Origin: Mumia sp. ZJ1417 | Lineage (GTDB): Bacteria > Actinomycetota > Actinomycetes > Propionibacteriales > Nocardioidaceae | Direction of reading: 5' to 3' | NCBI RefSeq assembly: GCF_014127285.1 | Contig: NZ_CP059901.1 | Span: 3,968,001 to 4,032,000, forward strand | Length of the DNA stretch: 64,000 bases | In this document: positions 49,578 to 58,045 of the stretch, piece after piece | How the letters are laid out: every line of letters starts with the position of its first letter | Position numbering within the stretch: the first letter of the stretch is position 1 | Made by a program: the position numbers and the translations under genes | The notes under the pieces: generated by a model | What the model saw: only the letters and a program-made list of their open reading frames with translations | Told to the model about the DNA's origin: nothing | The model's database searches: none

Positions 49578-50708
49578 GTGACCACCTCCCCCGCTGCCGT
49601 CGTACCGTCTCGACCCGGTGACGCCCGTACGGTCGACGTCGTGGTCGTGGGGGCGGGACAGGCGGGACTGTCCGCGGCGTACCACCTAGCCCGCTTCGGA
49701 GCCCGCTTCGTCGTCCTCGACGCGAACGCTGCGCCGGGAGGCGCCTGGCAGCACCGGTGGCGCACCCTGACGATGCGCGACGTCCACGGGATCGCGATGC
49801 TTCCCGGGCTCGACGTCCCGGACGCCGACGGCGAGGCGCCGGCGCAGGCGTTCGTCCCGGCGTACTACGCGGCGTACGAGGAACGGTTCGCGCTGCCCGT
49901 GGTCAGACCGGTGCGGGTCCGCTCCGTCCGCGACGCCGTCCCCGGCGACTCCCACGGCGACCTCCTCGTCGTCACCGATGCGGGCACGTGGCGTACGCGT
50001 GCGCTCGTCAACGCGACCGGGACCTGGGAGCGACCGTTCTGGCCGAGCTATCCGGGGGCCGGGACCTTCCGCGGGCGACAGCTGCACACCGTCGACTACG
50101 CGGGGCCGGAGGACCTGGCCGACCTCGACATCGTGGTGGTCGGGGGTGGCGCGTCGGCGGTGCAGATCCTCGGGGAGGTCGCGCCGCTCGCCGCATCGAC
50201 GACCTGGGTGACCCGGCGGGAGCCGATCTGGCGTGGCGACGACTTCGACCCCGAGGCCGGGCGGGCGGCGGTCGCGCTCGTCGAGGACCGGGTGACACGC
50301 GGCCTGCCGCCGCAGAGCGTCGTGAGCGTGACCGGGCTGTTGCTTCGTCCGCAGGAGCAGCGGGCCGCCACCTTCGGGGCGTACGAGCGCCACCCGATGT
50401 TCACGCGGATCGAGCCCGACGGCGTCCGGATGGCCGACGGATCGCTCCAGCGCGCCGACGTGATCGTGTGGGCGACGGGATTCCGTGCCGTGCTCGGGCA
50501 CCTCGCGCCGTTGCACCTGCGCGAGGACACGGGCGGCGTGCGGCTCGTCGCCCGTGTGGACGCCCACACCCCGACGACAGCGGCGCGCGACCACCGGGTG
50601 CAGCTCGTCGGGTACGGACCGTCGGCGTCGACCATCGGCGCCAACCGTGCCGGACGCGTCGCCGCCCGCGCCGCCCTCCGTACGGTGAGCGCCCGGGCCG
50701 CCGCCTGA
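49578..50708 (+). CDS. Flavin-containing monooxygenase-like NAD(P)/FAD oxidoreductase
   Basis: The 376-residue protein has the FAD motif VVVGAGQAGLSAAYHLARFG near residue 16, the linker FWPSYPGAGTFRGRQLHTVD typical of FMO-like enzymes, and the NADPH motif IVVVGGGASAVQILGEVA. The C-terminal DVIVWATGFRAVLGHLAPL completes the pattern. It could N- or S-oxygenate a metabolite, or act as a putrescine-like oxidoreductase. The GTG at 49578 is the only convenient start. Confidence 0.88.
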   Translation: MTTSPAAVVPSRPGDARTVDVVVVGAGQAGLSAAYHLARFGARFVVLDANAAPGGAWQHRWRTLTMRDVHGIAMLPGLDVPDADGEAPAQAFVPAYYAAYEERFALPVVRPVRVRSVRDAVPGDSHGDLLVVTDAGTWRTRALVNATGTWERPFWPSYPGAGTFRGRQLHTVDYAGPEDLADLDIVVVGGGASAVQILGEVAPLAASTTWVTRREPIWRGDDFDPEAGRAAVALVEDRVTRGLPPQSVVSVTGLLLRPQEQRAATFGAYERHPMFTRIEPDGVRMADGSLQRADVIVWATGFRAVLGHLAPLHLREDTGGVRLVARVDAHTPTTAARDHRVQLVGYGPSASTIGANRAGRVAARAALRTVSARAAA

Positions 50709-50736
50709 GTTTGCCGGTCGGGGGATGTGACATGGG

Positions 50737-50765
50737 TGCATCTCGACGCAGTGCATCGAGATGCA
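50737..50765 (+). promoter_or_regulatory. PadR operator and promoter
   Basis: TGCATCTCGA (50737-50746) and TCGAGATGCA (50756-50765) are perfect inverted arms, and the second also forms TGCATCGAGATGCA. TATACT (50766-50771) follows as a -10 box. PadR regulators bind such dyads over their own promoters. Confidence 0.7.
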
Positions 50766-50778
50766 TATACTCCTCGCC

Positions 50779-51429
50779 ATGGCCCTGGAGCACGCGATCC
50801 TCGTCTCGCTCGCCGAGCGTTCGGCGAGCGGGTACGACCTGACGCGCCGCTTCGACAAGTCGATCGGCCACTTCTGGAGGGCGAGCCACCAGCAGATCTA
50901 CAAGGTGCTCGGTCGCATGGAGACCGGCGGCCTGGTCGCCTCGACGGCGGTGCCGCAGGAGGGCCGCCCTGACAAGAAGATCTACGTGATCACCGACGAG
51001 GGGCGCGACGCCCTGCGCGAGTGGTCACGCGAGCCGAGCCCGATCGAGACCGCGCGCAGCGACTTCGCGGTCAAGCTGCGCGGGCTCCCGTTCGGCGACC
51101 GCGACGCGATTCTCGCCGACATCGCCCGCCGCGCCGACGCGCATCGCGAGCGGCTGGCCTTCTACCGCGCCGACGCGGCTCGCACGTTCCCCGACGTCGC
51201 GGCGCTCGACGAGGGGCAGCGGGCGCAGTACGCGGTGCTGCGCGGCGGCATCCTTCTCGAGGAGGCCGGGCTCGCGTGGTGCGAGGAGGTCGCGGAGCTG
51301 CTGGGGTCTCGACAGGCTGCGGGGTCTCGACAGGCTCGACCGGCGGAGGCGGCTCGACCGGCGGAGGCGGCTCGACCGGCGGAAGCAGCGGAGGGCGGGG
51401 CTACCGGCGGCGGGAGCGCAGCGCCGTGA
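50779..51429 (+). CDS. PadR-family transcriptional regulator with repeat-derived tail
   Basis: The 216-residue regulator has a winged helix at about 1-85 (ALEHAILVSLAERSASGYDL, then VLGRMETGGLVASTAVPQEG) and a C-terminal dimerisation helix region to about residue 175. The last 40 residues are Ala/Arg/Pro/Gly-rich and are encoded by an intergenic-type repeat (51305-51388). I prefer the ATG at 50779, seven or eight bases after the -10 box, so the mRNA is probably leaderless; the ATG at 50761 lies inside the operator. It may regulate the adjacent FAD monooxygenase or itself. Confidence 0.85.
   Translation: MALEHAILVSLAERSASGYDLTRRFDKSIGHFWRASHQQIYKVLGRMETGGLVASTAVPQEGRPDKKIYVITDEGRDALREWSREPSPIETARSDFAVKLRGLPFGDRDAILADIARRADAHRERLAFYRADAARTFPDVAALDEGQRAQYAVLRGGILLEEAGLAWCEEVAELLGSRQAAGSRQARPAEAARPAEAARPAEAAEGGATGGGSAAP
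51305..51388. repeat. REP-like repeat inside the padR 3' end
   Basis: GGTCTCGACAGGCT occurs twice (51305 and 51323), followed by three tandem 18-bp units CTCGACCGGCGGAGGCGG (51335, 51353, 51371). A related element is at 62293-62337. The tandem units encode repeated RPAEAA residues. Confidence 0.8.
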
Positions 51430-51652
51430 CCGCGACCCACAGCACGCCGACCGCGATCGAGACCGCCGCGACGATGAGCACCGCGTGCACCCACAAGAAC
51501 CCGGTCGGTGTGCTGTCACCGATCGCGCCTTCCCACGCCCGCTCGTCGTTCCAGATGGCCATGCCGAACCGCGGCCAGATCACGATGTTGAACAGCCCGG
51601 CGAGCACCAGGAACCACGCAGCGCGTCGAGAGATCACCCCTCCAGTAGACAC
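51401..51652 (-). CDS. SCO4848-like small membrane protein
   Basis: The 83-residue protein has two membrane helices: ISRRAAWFLVLAGLFNIVIW and GFLWVHAVLIVAAVSIAVGV. The spacing of Arg/Trp, the central Trp-Asn segment (MAIWNDERAW) and the second helix with Trp-Val-His match the SCO4848 family of actinobacterial membrane proteins. I took the GTG at 51652; a second GTG lies at 51637 next to GGAGG. It overlaps the padR 3' end by 29 bases, antisense. The function is unknown. Confidence 0.68.
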   Translation of the reverse strand: MSTGGVISRRAAWFLVLAGLFNIVIWPRFGMAIWNDERAWEGAIGDSTPTGFLWVHAVLIVAAVSIAVGVLWVAVTALRSRRR

Positions 51653-51664
51653 CAGAGGTCCCCG

Positions 51665-53707
51665 ATGATTGAACGCAGCCCTGAGCAGCCGACCACCCCG
51701 TACCCGCACCTCCTGCGCCCCCTCGAGGTCGCCGGGTTCACGCTGCGCAACCGCGTGATGATGGGCTCGATGCACACCAAGCTCGAGGACCGAGCCAGTG
51801 ACATCCCCAAGCTCGCCGCGTTCTTCGCCGAGCGCGCCAAGGGCGGCGCCGCGCTCCTCGTCACCGGCGGGTACGCCCCGAGCTGGCGCGGCTGGCTGTC
51901 GCCGATGGGCTCGACCATGGCGAGCCGGCGGATGGCCGACAAGCACCGTACGGTCACCGAGGCGGTGCACGAGCACGACAGCCGCATCCTCATGCAGGTG
52001 CTGCACGCCGGCCGGTACGGCTACTCGCCGTTCTCCAAGGGTGTCTCGTCGAAGCAGTCGCCGATCACCCCGTTCAAGCCGAGCGCGATGAGCACCCGCG
52101 AGGTCGAGGGGACCGTCGACGACTTCGTGCGCGCGGCCAAGCTGGCGCAGCGTGCCGGGTACGACGGTGTCGAGGTGATGGGGTCCGAGGGCTACCTCAT
52201 CAACCAGTTCCTCGCGGCCCGCACCAACGACCGTACGGACGCCTGGGGAGGCAGCGCAGAGAAGCGGATGCGCTTCCCCGTTGAGGTCGTGCGCCGCATC
52301 CGCGAGGAGGTCGGCGCGCACTTCATCGTCCAGTACCGCATCTCGCTGCTCGACCTCGTCGACGACTCCCAGACCTGGGACGAGACGCTCGAGCTCGCCC
52401 ACAGGATCGAGGCGGCGGGCGCCTCGCTGCTCAACACCGGCATCGGCTGGCACGAGGCGCGCATTCCGACGATCGTCACGTCCGTCCCGCGCGGCGCGTT
52501 CGCGTGGGTGACCGGCAAGCTGCGCCCCCAGGTCGGCATCCCCGTCATCGCCTCGAACCGGATCAACACCCCGGAAATCGCCGAGCAGATCCTCGCCGAG
52601 GGCCAGGCCGACATGGTCTCGCTCGCACGCCCGATGCTTGCCGACCCCGAGTTCGTCACCAAGGCCGCGCAGGGCCGCGCCGACGAGATCAACACCTGCA
52701 TCGGCTGCAACCAGGCCTGCCTCGACCACACGTTCAAGAACCAGCGCTGCACCTGCCTGGTGAACCCCCGTGCCGGGTACGAGACAGAGCTGCGACTGCT
52801 GCCCGTCCCCCGGCTGCGCCGCAAGCAGATCGCCGTCGTCGGTGCCGGCCCCGCGGGCCTCGCCGCCGCGACCGAGCTCGCCGGGCGCGGACATGGCGTC
52901 ACGCTGTACGAGGCCGACGGCCAGATCGGCGGCCAGTTCCGGCTGGCACGTCTGATCCCGGGCAAGGAGGAGTTCGCGGAGACGCTGCGCTACTACGCGC
53001 GACGCCTCGAGGTCACCGGCGTCGACGTGCGGCTCGGGGCGCGGGCGACCGCCGACGACCTGCGCGCGTACGACGACGTCGTGATCGCCACCGGCGTCGT
53101 ACCGCGGGTGCCGGAGATCAAGGGCATGGACCACGCCAGCGTCGCCTCGTACGCCGACGTCATCGACGGCCGCGTCGAGGCCGGCGCGAAGGTCGCGATC
53201 ATCGGCGCCGGCGGCATCGGGTTCGACGTCGCGGAGTTCCTGCTCCATCAGGCGGACGAGCCGCTCGACGCGTGGATGGCCCGCTGGGGCGTCACTGATC
53301 CGGCGCTCGAGCCGGGCGGCGTCGGCACGAAGGTCACGCCCGTCCCGCCGCGCGAGGTGTGGCTGCTCCAGCGCAAGCCCGCACCGCTCGGCAAGGGCCT
53401 CGGCAAGACCTCAGGCTGGGTGCACCGCGCCACGCTCAAGGACTCCGGCGTGCACATGCTCGGCGGCATCACGTACGACTTCGTCGACGACGCCGGGCTG
53501 CACATCCGCGACGAGCACGGCACCGCGCACGTCCTCGAGGTCGACACGGTCGTCGTGTGCGCGGGGCAGGAGTCGGTGACCGATCTCGCGGAGCCGCTGC
53601 GTGCAGCCGGCGTGAGCGTGCACGTGATCGGGGGCGCCGACGTCGCGGCCGAGCTCGACGCCAAACGCGCGATCCGCCAGGCCACGGAACTCGCCGCGCG
53701 ACTCTGA
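51665..53707 (+). CDS. NADH:flavin oxidoreductase / 2,4-dienoyl-CoA reductase-like (FMN, 4Fe-4S, FAD)
   Basis: The 680-residue enzyme has an N-terminal old-yellow-enzyme barrel (PLEVAGFTLRNRVMMGSMHT; substrate-site Tyr/His region LMQVLHAGRYGYSPF), a 4Fe-4S Cys cluster CIGCNQACLDHTFKNQRCTC near residue 345, and a C-terminal FAD/NAD half (IAVVGAGPAGLAAATELAGR, then VAIIGAGGIGFDVAEFLL). This three-cofactor layout is that of FadH, which reduces 2,4-dienoyl-CoA, and of trimethylamine dehydrogenase relatives. The ATG at 51665 follows AGAGGTC. It is divergent from the small membrane protein gene. Confidence 0.93.
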   Translation: MIERSPEQPTTPYPHLLRPLEVAGFTLRNRVMMGSMHTKLEDRASDIPKLAAFFAERAKGGAALLVTGGYAPSWRGWLSPMGSTMASRRMADKHRTVTEAVHEHDSRILMQVLHAGRYGYSPFSKGVSSKQSPITPFKPSAMSTREVEGTVDDFVRAAKLAQRAGYDGVEVMGSEGYLINQFLAARTNDRTDAWGGSAEKRMRFPVEVVRRIREEVGAHFIVQYRISLLDLVDDSQTWDETLELAHRIEAAGASLLNTGIGWHEARIPTIVTSVPRGAFAWVTGKLRPQVGIPVIASNRINTPEIAEQILAEGQADMVSLARPMLADPEFVTKAAQGRADEINTCIGCNQACLDHTFKNQRCTCLVNPRAGYETELRLLPVPRLRRKQIAVVGAGPAGLAAATELAGRGHGVTLYEADGQIGGQFRLARLIPGKEEFAETLRYYARRLEVTGVDVRLGARATADDLRAYDDVVIATGVVPRVPEIKGMDHASVASYADVIDGRVEAGAKVAIIGAGGIGFDVAEFLLHQADEPLDAWMARWGVTDPALEPGGVGTKVTPVPPREVWLLQRKPAPLGKGLGKTSGWVHRATLKDSGVHMLGGITYDFVDDAGLHIRDEHGTAHVLEVDTVVVCAGQESVTDLAEPLRAAGVSVHVIGGADVAAELDAKRAIRQATELAARL

Positions 53708-53713
53708 ATTGAT

Positions 53714-53729
53714 CTCAAGTGCGCTTGAG
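53714..53729 (+). promoter_or_regulatory. Operator-like dyad before the MarR-type gene
   Basis: CTCAAGTGCGCTTGAG has perfect six-base arms around TGCG and lies 17 bases before the start codon. It is probably the binding site of the encoded regulator (autoregulation). Confidence 0.65.
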
Positions 53730-53745
53730 GTTCTACGTTGACGGC

Positions 53746-54222
53746 ATGACGACGAGCACGCAAGACGACCTGCGGGACTACCCCGCCGACGTGATCGCGA
53801 AGCAGCCGATCGGCGCCTGGACCGGTGACGCGTACCGCCGCGTCGTCGGCGGGCTTCGCGACGCCCTCGCGACCGAGGACCTGACGCAGCCGCACTGGTG
53901 GACGCTCAACCACGCCGCCGGCGACCCCGGCCGCTGGACGCGCCCCACCCTGACCGAGCGGCTCACGCCGTACGAGGACCTCGGGATCGACTTCGACGAG
54001 GTGTACGACGACCTGGTCGCGCGCGGATGGCTCCGCGAGGACGGCGGCGCCATGACGCTGACCGACGCCGGCGTGGCCGGACTCGAACGCGCCCGCGAGC
54101 GCAACGCGCGGGTCCATGAACAGACGCTCGACGGCATCTCGGAGGAGGACTACGTGACGATGATCAACGTGCTGCGCCGCGTCGTCACGAACCTCGGCGG
54201 GGACGGCAACATCCCTGAGTGA
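53746..54222 (+). CDS. MarR-like winged-helix regulator
   Basis: The 158-residue protein has an N-terminal helix (IGAWTGDAYRRVVGGLRDAL), a winged-helix middle (HAAGDPGRWTRPTLTERLTP, then DEVYDDLVARGWLREDGGAM) and a C-terminal helix pair (MINVLRRVVTNLG). The Trp-Trp-Thr-Leu-Asn segment is found in an actinobacterial MarR subgroup. The ATG at 53746 follows a perfect dyad. The targets are not evident; autoregulation is likely. Confidence 0.75.
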   Translation: MTTSTQDDLRDYPADVIAKQPIGAWTGDAYRRVVGGLRDALATEDLTQPHWWTLNHAAGDPGRWTRPTLTERLTPYEDLGIDFDEVYDDLVARGWLREDGGAMTLTDAGVAGLERARERNARVHEQTLDGISEEDYVTMINVLRRVVTNLGGDGNIPE

Positions 54223-54266
54223 CGTGGCGCTGCGCGCAGCGGGCCCCAAGCGGTGAAGATGGGGGC

Positions 54267-55163
54267 ATGAGACTCGCGTACGGCTGCATGGGGCTCGCCG
54301 ACCTCGAGCGTGCCGACGCGGCGGTGACGACGGCGTACGAGATCGGCATCCGGCTGTTCGACCACGCCGACATCTACGGCGGCGGCACGTCCGAGTCGGT
54401 GTTCGGGGAGGTGCTCGCCCGCCACCCCGGGCTGCGCGACGAGATCGAGATCCAGACGAAGTGCGGGATCGTGCTCGGCGGCGCGGAGGGCGGCAACGCG
54501 TACGACCTCTCGCGCGAGCACCTCCTGCGCTCCGTCGACGACAGCCTCGCGCGCCTCGGCACCGACCATGTCGACCGCCTCCTCCTCCATCGACCGGACC
54601 CGCTCGCCCGTCCTGCCGAGATCGCGGACGCCTTCGACACGCTCGTCGCCGAAGGCAAGGTCGCGGCGTTCGGCGTCTCCAACATGGACGCGACCCAGAT
54701 CGGACACCTGCGCACGGCCGTACGACAGCCGCTCGACGTGAACCAGCTCGAGCTCGGGCTGCACCACCGCGACCTGATCGAGGCCGGCGTCCTCGTGAAC
54801 CACCCGGACGCGACGTCGTACACGCCGGTCGCCGGGACGCTCGAGCGCTGCATCGACCTCGGCATCACGGTCCAGGCGTACGGCGCACTCGCCCAGGGCC
54901 GCTACACCGGACGTCCGCGCGGCCCGGAGGACGAGGCGACGGCGGTGCTGGTGCGCCGGTACGCCGACGCGCTCGGCACCACTCCGGAGGCCGTCGTCCT
55001 CGGCTGGCTCCTCAAGCACCCGGCCGACATCGTCGCGGTGATCGGCACGACCGACCCCGGCCGCATCCGCGCGTGCGCCGACGCGGAGCAGGTCGCCGAC
55101 GCGATGACCCGCCGCCAGTGGTGGTCCCTGTGGACCGCCGCGCGTGATAAGCCGGTGCCGTGA
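54267..55163 (+). CDS. Aldo/keto reductase
   Basis: The 298-residue TIM-barrel enzyme shows the catalytic tetrad pattern: Asp in RLFDHADIYGGGTSE, with the Tyr at the ADIYGG position, Lys in IQTKCGIVLG and His in LLLHRPDP. The NADPH-binding end is GTTDPGRI. It resembles the YdhF/YcsN subgroup. The ATG at 54267 follows GGGGGC. Its stop overlaps the manA start (GTGA), so the pair is co-transcribed. The substrate is unknown. Confidence 0.9.
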   Translation: MRLAYGCMGLADLERADAAVTTAYEIGIRLFDHADIYGGGTSESVFGEVLARHPGLRDEIEIQTKCGIVLGGAEGGNAYDLSREHLLRSVDDSLARLGTDHVDRLLLHRPDPLARPAEIADAFDTLVAEGKVAAFGVSNMDATQIGHLRTAVRQPLDVNQLELGLHHRDLIEAGVLVNHPDATSYTPVAGTLERCIDLGITVQAYGALAQGRYTGRPRGPEDEATAVLVRRYADALGTTPEAVVLGWLLKHPADIVAVIGTTDPGRIRACADAEQVADAMTRRQWWSLWTAARDKPVP

Positions 55164-56203
55164 CCGCGACCCCCCAGCTCCTCCAGCCGAACCTCGTGCA
55201 CCACTTCTATGCAGGCGGCGCACGCATCGCCGCCCTCCGCGGGCTCCCGCCGGTCGAGCGTTGCCCTGAGGAGTGGGTCGGCGCGACCGTGTCGCGTGCG
55301 GACTCCCCGACGGTCGGACTCGCCCGTACGGCTGCCGGTGCGCTCTTCAGCGACCTCGTCGAAGCCGATCCCGTCGGCTGGGTCGGCACCGACTCCGTAC
55401 GGGGCGGCGACACCGGCATCCTCCTCAAGCTCCTCGACGCCGGCCAGCGGCTCCCCGTCCACGTCCACCCCGACCGCGCGTTCGCGGCCCAGCACCTCGA
55501 CTGCCCGTACGGCAAGACCGAGGCGTGGCTCGTGCTCGAGACCGCCGACGACGCGGTGGTCTACCTCGGCTGGAGCGGCGACGTCGATCCTGACGAGCTC
55601 GCCGCGCGCCGCGACGCGCAGGACGGAGACTGGCTGCTGAGCCACCTCAACCGCATCCCCGTACGACCCGGCGACGGCTTCGTGGTCCCGGCGGGCACCC
55701 CGCACGCGATCGGCGCCGGCGTGTTCGTCGCCGAGGTGCAGGAGCCGACCGACTTCTCGATCCTGCTGGAGTGGTCGATCACGACCTCGACGCGCGACGA
55801 GTCGCACCTCGGGCTCGGCTTCGACCTCGCGATGGACGCGGTGTCGACGACCGCGCTCGGGGCAGACGACCTGGCGCGACTCACCGTCCGTCACGACCTC
55901 ACCGCCCGTACGGGAGCTCCCGTCCCGCTGCTGCCGGAGGCGGGCGACCCGTACTTCCGGCTCCACCTTCTCGCCCCACCCCCGGGCGAGTCTTCTCAGA
56001 TCGCTGCCGGCTTCGCTGCGCTGGTCGTGCTCTCGGGGACCGGGGTGATCGAGGGCGCCGGCTCCCTCCCGGTCGGCGGCGGCCAGTCGCTCGTCGTCCC
56101 CGCCGCCTTCGGCCCGTGGCGCCTCGTCGGCGACGCCCGGGTGCTGGTGGCCCGTCCTGGAGAGGGGTGGCGCGGCTCGCCCGACGGGCGCATCGTGGGG
56201 TGA
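55160..56203 (+). CDS. manA: Mannose-6-phosphate isomerase, class I
   Basis: The 347-residue zinc enzyme interconverts mannose 6-phosphate and fructose 6-phosphate. Zinc ligands are in LPVHVHPDRAFA (His-x-His) and YGKTEAWLVLE (Glu), with the His in VPAGTPHAIGAGVF. The C-terminal cupin half carries VVLSGTGVIEGAGSL. It starts with a GTG at 55160, overlapping the reductase stop. It is shorter than the E. coli enzyme, like many actinobacterial forms. The actual sugar was not tested. Confidence 0.85.
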   Translation: MTATPQLLQPNLVHHFYAGGARIAALRGLPPVERCPEEWVGATVSRADSPTVGLARTAAGALFSDLVEADPVGWVGTDSVRGGDTGILLKLLDAGQRLPVHVHPDRAFAAQHLDCPYGKTEAWLVLETADDAVVYLGWSGDVDPDELAARRDAQDGDWLLSHLNRIPVRPGDGFVVPAGTPHAIGAGVFVAEVQEPTDFSILLEWSITTSTRDESHLGLGFDLAMDAVSTTALGADDLARLTVRHDLTARTGAPVPLLPEAGDPYFRLHLLAPPPGESSQIAAGFAALVVLSGTGVIEGAGSLPVGGGQSLVVPAAFGPWRLVGDARVLVARPGEGWRGSPDGRIVG

Positions 56204-56922
56204 TGACCCCCCGCGCCGTCACGCTCGTCGCCGTCACCGCCCTCTTTGCGGCGGTCCCGGCCACGACCGCCGCGGCGAGCACCGCCCGTGCCGCGGACAC
56301 CGTGCGCCTCGACGGCGTCACCGTCCACCTTCGCGCGGGCACGACGCAGGTCGTGACCGTCAACCGCACGCGCTCGTACCGCGCACGCGTCACGTACTGG
56401 GTCCGCCGTGACAGCCAGTGGGTCGCCAAGCGCCGGTCGACCAACGGTCGGATCGGGTACGGCGGGCTGGTCGCCGCGTCGAAGCGCAAGCAGTCGACCG
56501 GGACGACGCCCCTCGGGACCTTCACGATGACGGAGGCGTTCGGTCTCCGGGCGAAGCCGACCGGTAGCCGGCTGCCGTACCGGAAGGTGCGTCGCGGTGA
56601 CTACTGGGTGCAGGACAACCGCTCGGCGTACTACAACACGCTGCGCAACAAGGCGTCCGGCGGCTTCCGCTGGTGGCTGCCGGCGTCGCACCGCAACGCC
56701 TCGGAGCGACTGCGCGACTACCGCAAGCAGTACGTGTGGTCGGTCGTCGTCGATTTCAACCGCCCGCCCCGCGCGGTCCGCTATCGCGGCTCGGGCATCT
56801 TCTTGCACGCGAACGGCAAGGGCGCGACCGCCGGATGTGTGTCCGCTCCCTCCCGCTTCATCCGATACGTCCTGAAACGTCTACGGCCCGACAGGCAACC
56901 AGTCATCGCAATAGGTCGCTAA
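56203..56922 (+). CDS. Secreted L,D-transpeptidase-family protein
   Basis: The 239-residue protein has a signal peptide (MTPRAVTLVAVTALFAAVPA, cleavage near residue 31) and a C-terminal catalytic region GSGIFLHANGKGATAGCVSA, which matches the His...Gly-Cys-Val-Ser motif of YkuD/ErfK enzymes that cross-link peptidoglycan. The central part carries TPLGTFTMTEAFGLRAKPTG. The ATG at 56203 shares one base with the manA stop. It probably acts in the cell wall. Confidence 0.82.
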   Translation: MTPRAVTLVAVTALFAAVPATTAAASTARAADTVRLDGVTVHLRAGTTQVVTVNRTRSYRARVTYWVRRDSQWVAKRRSTNGRIGYGGLVAASKRKQSTGTTPLGTFTMTEAFGLRAKPTGSRLPYRKVRRGDYWVQDNRSAYYNTLRNKASGGFRWWLPASHRNASERLRDYRKQYVWSVVVDFNRPPRAVRYRGSGIFLHANGKGATAGCVSAPSRFIRYVLKRLRPDRQPVIAIGR

Positions 56923-57031
56923 ACGGCGTTTGAACCCGCTGACGCAGGGCACCTGTACTACGGTCACAAACGTGTGACGACTGTGTGTTGCACATGAGCC
57001 GGGCCCCCCGCCCGGAGAACGGAGTGAAGCA

Positions 57032-57175
57032 ATGACGTTCTTGCTCTGGATCCTTGCCGTCATCCTCGTGGTGTCGGGAATTGTCGCCCTTGTTCGCAAG
57101 CAGATGCTCTGGGGCATCGTCCTCATCGTCGTCGGCCTTCTTGTCGGCCCGGGCGGCGTGAGCGTGTTCGGCTAA
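57032..57175 (+). CDS. 47-residue membrane protein with GPGG motif
   Basis: The short protein (MTFLLWILAVILVVSGIVAL, then VRKQMLWGIVLIVVGLLVGP, then GGVSVFG) has two membrane helices joined by an Arg-Lys turn and ends in the Gly-Pro-Gly-Gly motif seen in small actinobacterial membrane proteins. CGGAG lies about 10 bases before the ATG. It has a separate promoter region of about 110 bases after the transpeptidase gene. The function is unknown. Confidence 0.75.
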   Translation: MTFLLWILAVILVVSGIVALVRKQMLWGIVLIVVGLLVGPGGVSVFG

Positions 57176-57199
57176 CCAAAGAACCCGTAGGCTGGCGGC

Positions 57200-58045
57200 A
57201 TGGAGCTCGTGATCCTCGTCGTCATCGCCGCGATTGCCCTGTACCTGGTCAGCGACCGTCGCAAGACGAAGGCACGCGAGCAGTCTGAGCTCGCTGACCA
57301 GGTGCAGGCGGTTCGCAAGACCGCGTTCGAGGACGTCACCGCCCTCGGCGAGGAGCTCCAGAAGCTCGACGCAGACCTGGTCGGTGCCCCCCTCGACGAG
57401 GGCGCGCAGGCCGACTACCAACGGGCGCTCGACGCGTACGAGTCCGCGAAGTCCGCGGTCGACGCCCTCCAGAAGCCCGAGGACGTCCGGCACGTTACCG
57501 AGATCCTCGAAGACGGGCGCTACGCCATCGCGTGCGTCGAGGCCCGTGTGACCAACAGCCCGCTTCCTGCGAAGCGGGCGATGTGCTTCTTCGACCCGCG
57601 GCACGGCCTGTCCGTGGAGGACGTCCAGTTCTCCCCCGACGGCGGCACCGTTCGCGAGGTCCCTGCCTGCGCCCTCGACGCCGAGCGCGTCAAGGCCGGC
57701 GCTGAGCCCGACACCCGCAAGGTGATGGTCGGCCCGCAGCGCCTCCCCTACTGGCAGGCCGGCCCGGCCTACGCGCCGTACGCCGCCGGCTACTTCTCGG
57801 CCTTCGCGTTCATGCCCGCACTGTTCATGGGCACCATGCTCGGCGGCATGTTCGCCTCGGACGCGGGCCTCGACGCGGCCGAGTACGGCGACGGCAGCGA
57901 GAGCGGCGGCGACGGCGGCGGAGATGCCGGTGGCGACGGCGGTGGAGACGCGGGTGGAGATGCTGGCGGAGACGGCGGCGGGTTCGACTTCGGCGGCGGC
58001 GGTGACGGCGGAGGGTTCGACTTCGGTGGCGGCTTCGACTTCTGA
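57200..58045 (+). CDS. Membrane-anchored protein with Gly/Asp-rich C-terminus, unknown function
   Basis: The 281-residue protein has an N-terminal membrane helix (MELVILVVIAAIALYLVSDR), a coiled-coil-like helical stretch (about 25-100), a folded middle with RYAIACVEARVTNSPLPAKR and MCFFDPRHGLSVEDVQFSPD, a second hydrophobic stretch (FAFMPALFMGTMLGGMF near 200) and a low-complexity tail of Gly, Asp and Phe (FDFGGG repeats). I do not recognise the family by name. The ATG at 57200 has only a weak ribosome site. The next gene starts inside its tail. Confidence 0.78.
   Translation: MELVILVVIAAIALYLVSDRRKTKAREQSELADQVQAVRKTAFEDVTALGEELQKLDADLVGAPLDEGAQADYQRALDAYESAKSAVDALQKPEDVRHVTEILEDGRYAIACVEARVTNSPLPAKRAMCFFDPRHGLSVEDVQFSPDGGTVREVPACALDAERVKAGAEPDTRKVMVGPQRLPYWQAGPAYAPYAAGYFSAFAFMPALFMGTMLGGMFASDAGLDAAEYGDGSESGGDGGGDAGGDGGGDAGGDAGGDGGGFDFGGGGDGGGFDFGGGFDF

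Noticed and set aside
51401-53248. 615-codon antisense frame over the FadH-like gene
   Set aside because: Only its last 83 codons (51401-51652) look like a real protein; the rest is complementary to a clearly coding gene.
57895-58045. GGCGG-rich repeat run
   Set aside because: It is the coding sequence of a Gly/Asp-rich protein tail, not an independent repeat element.
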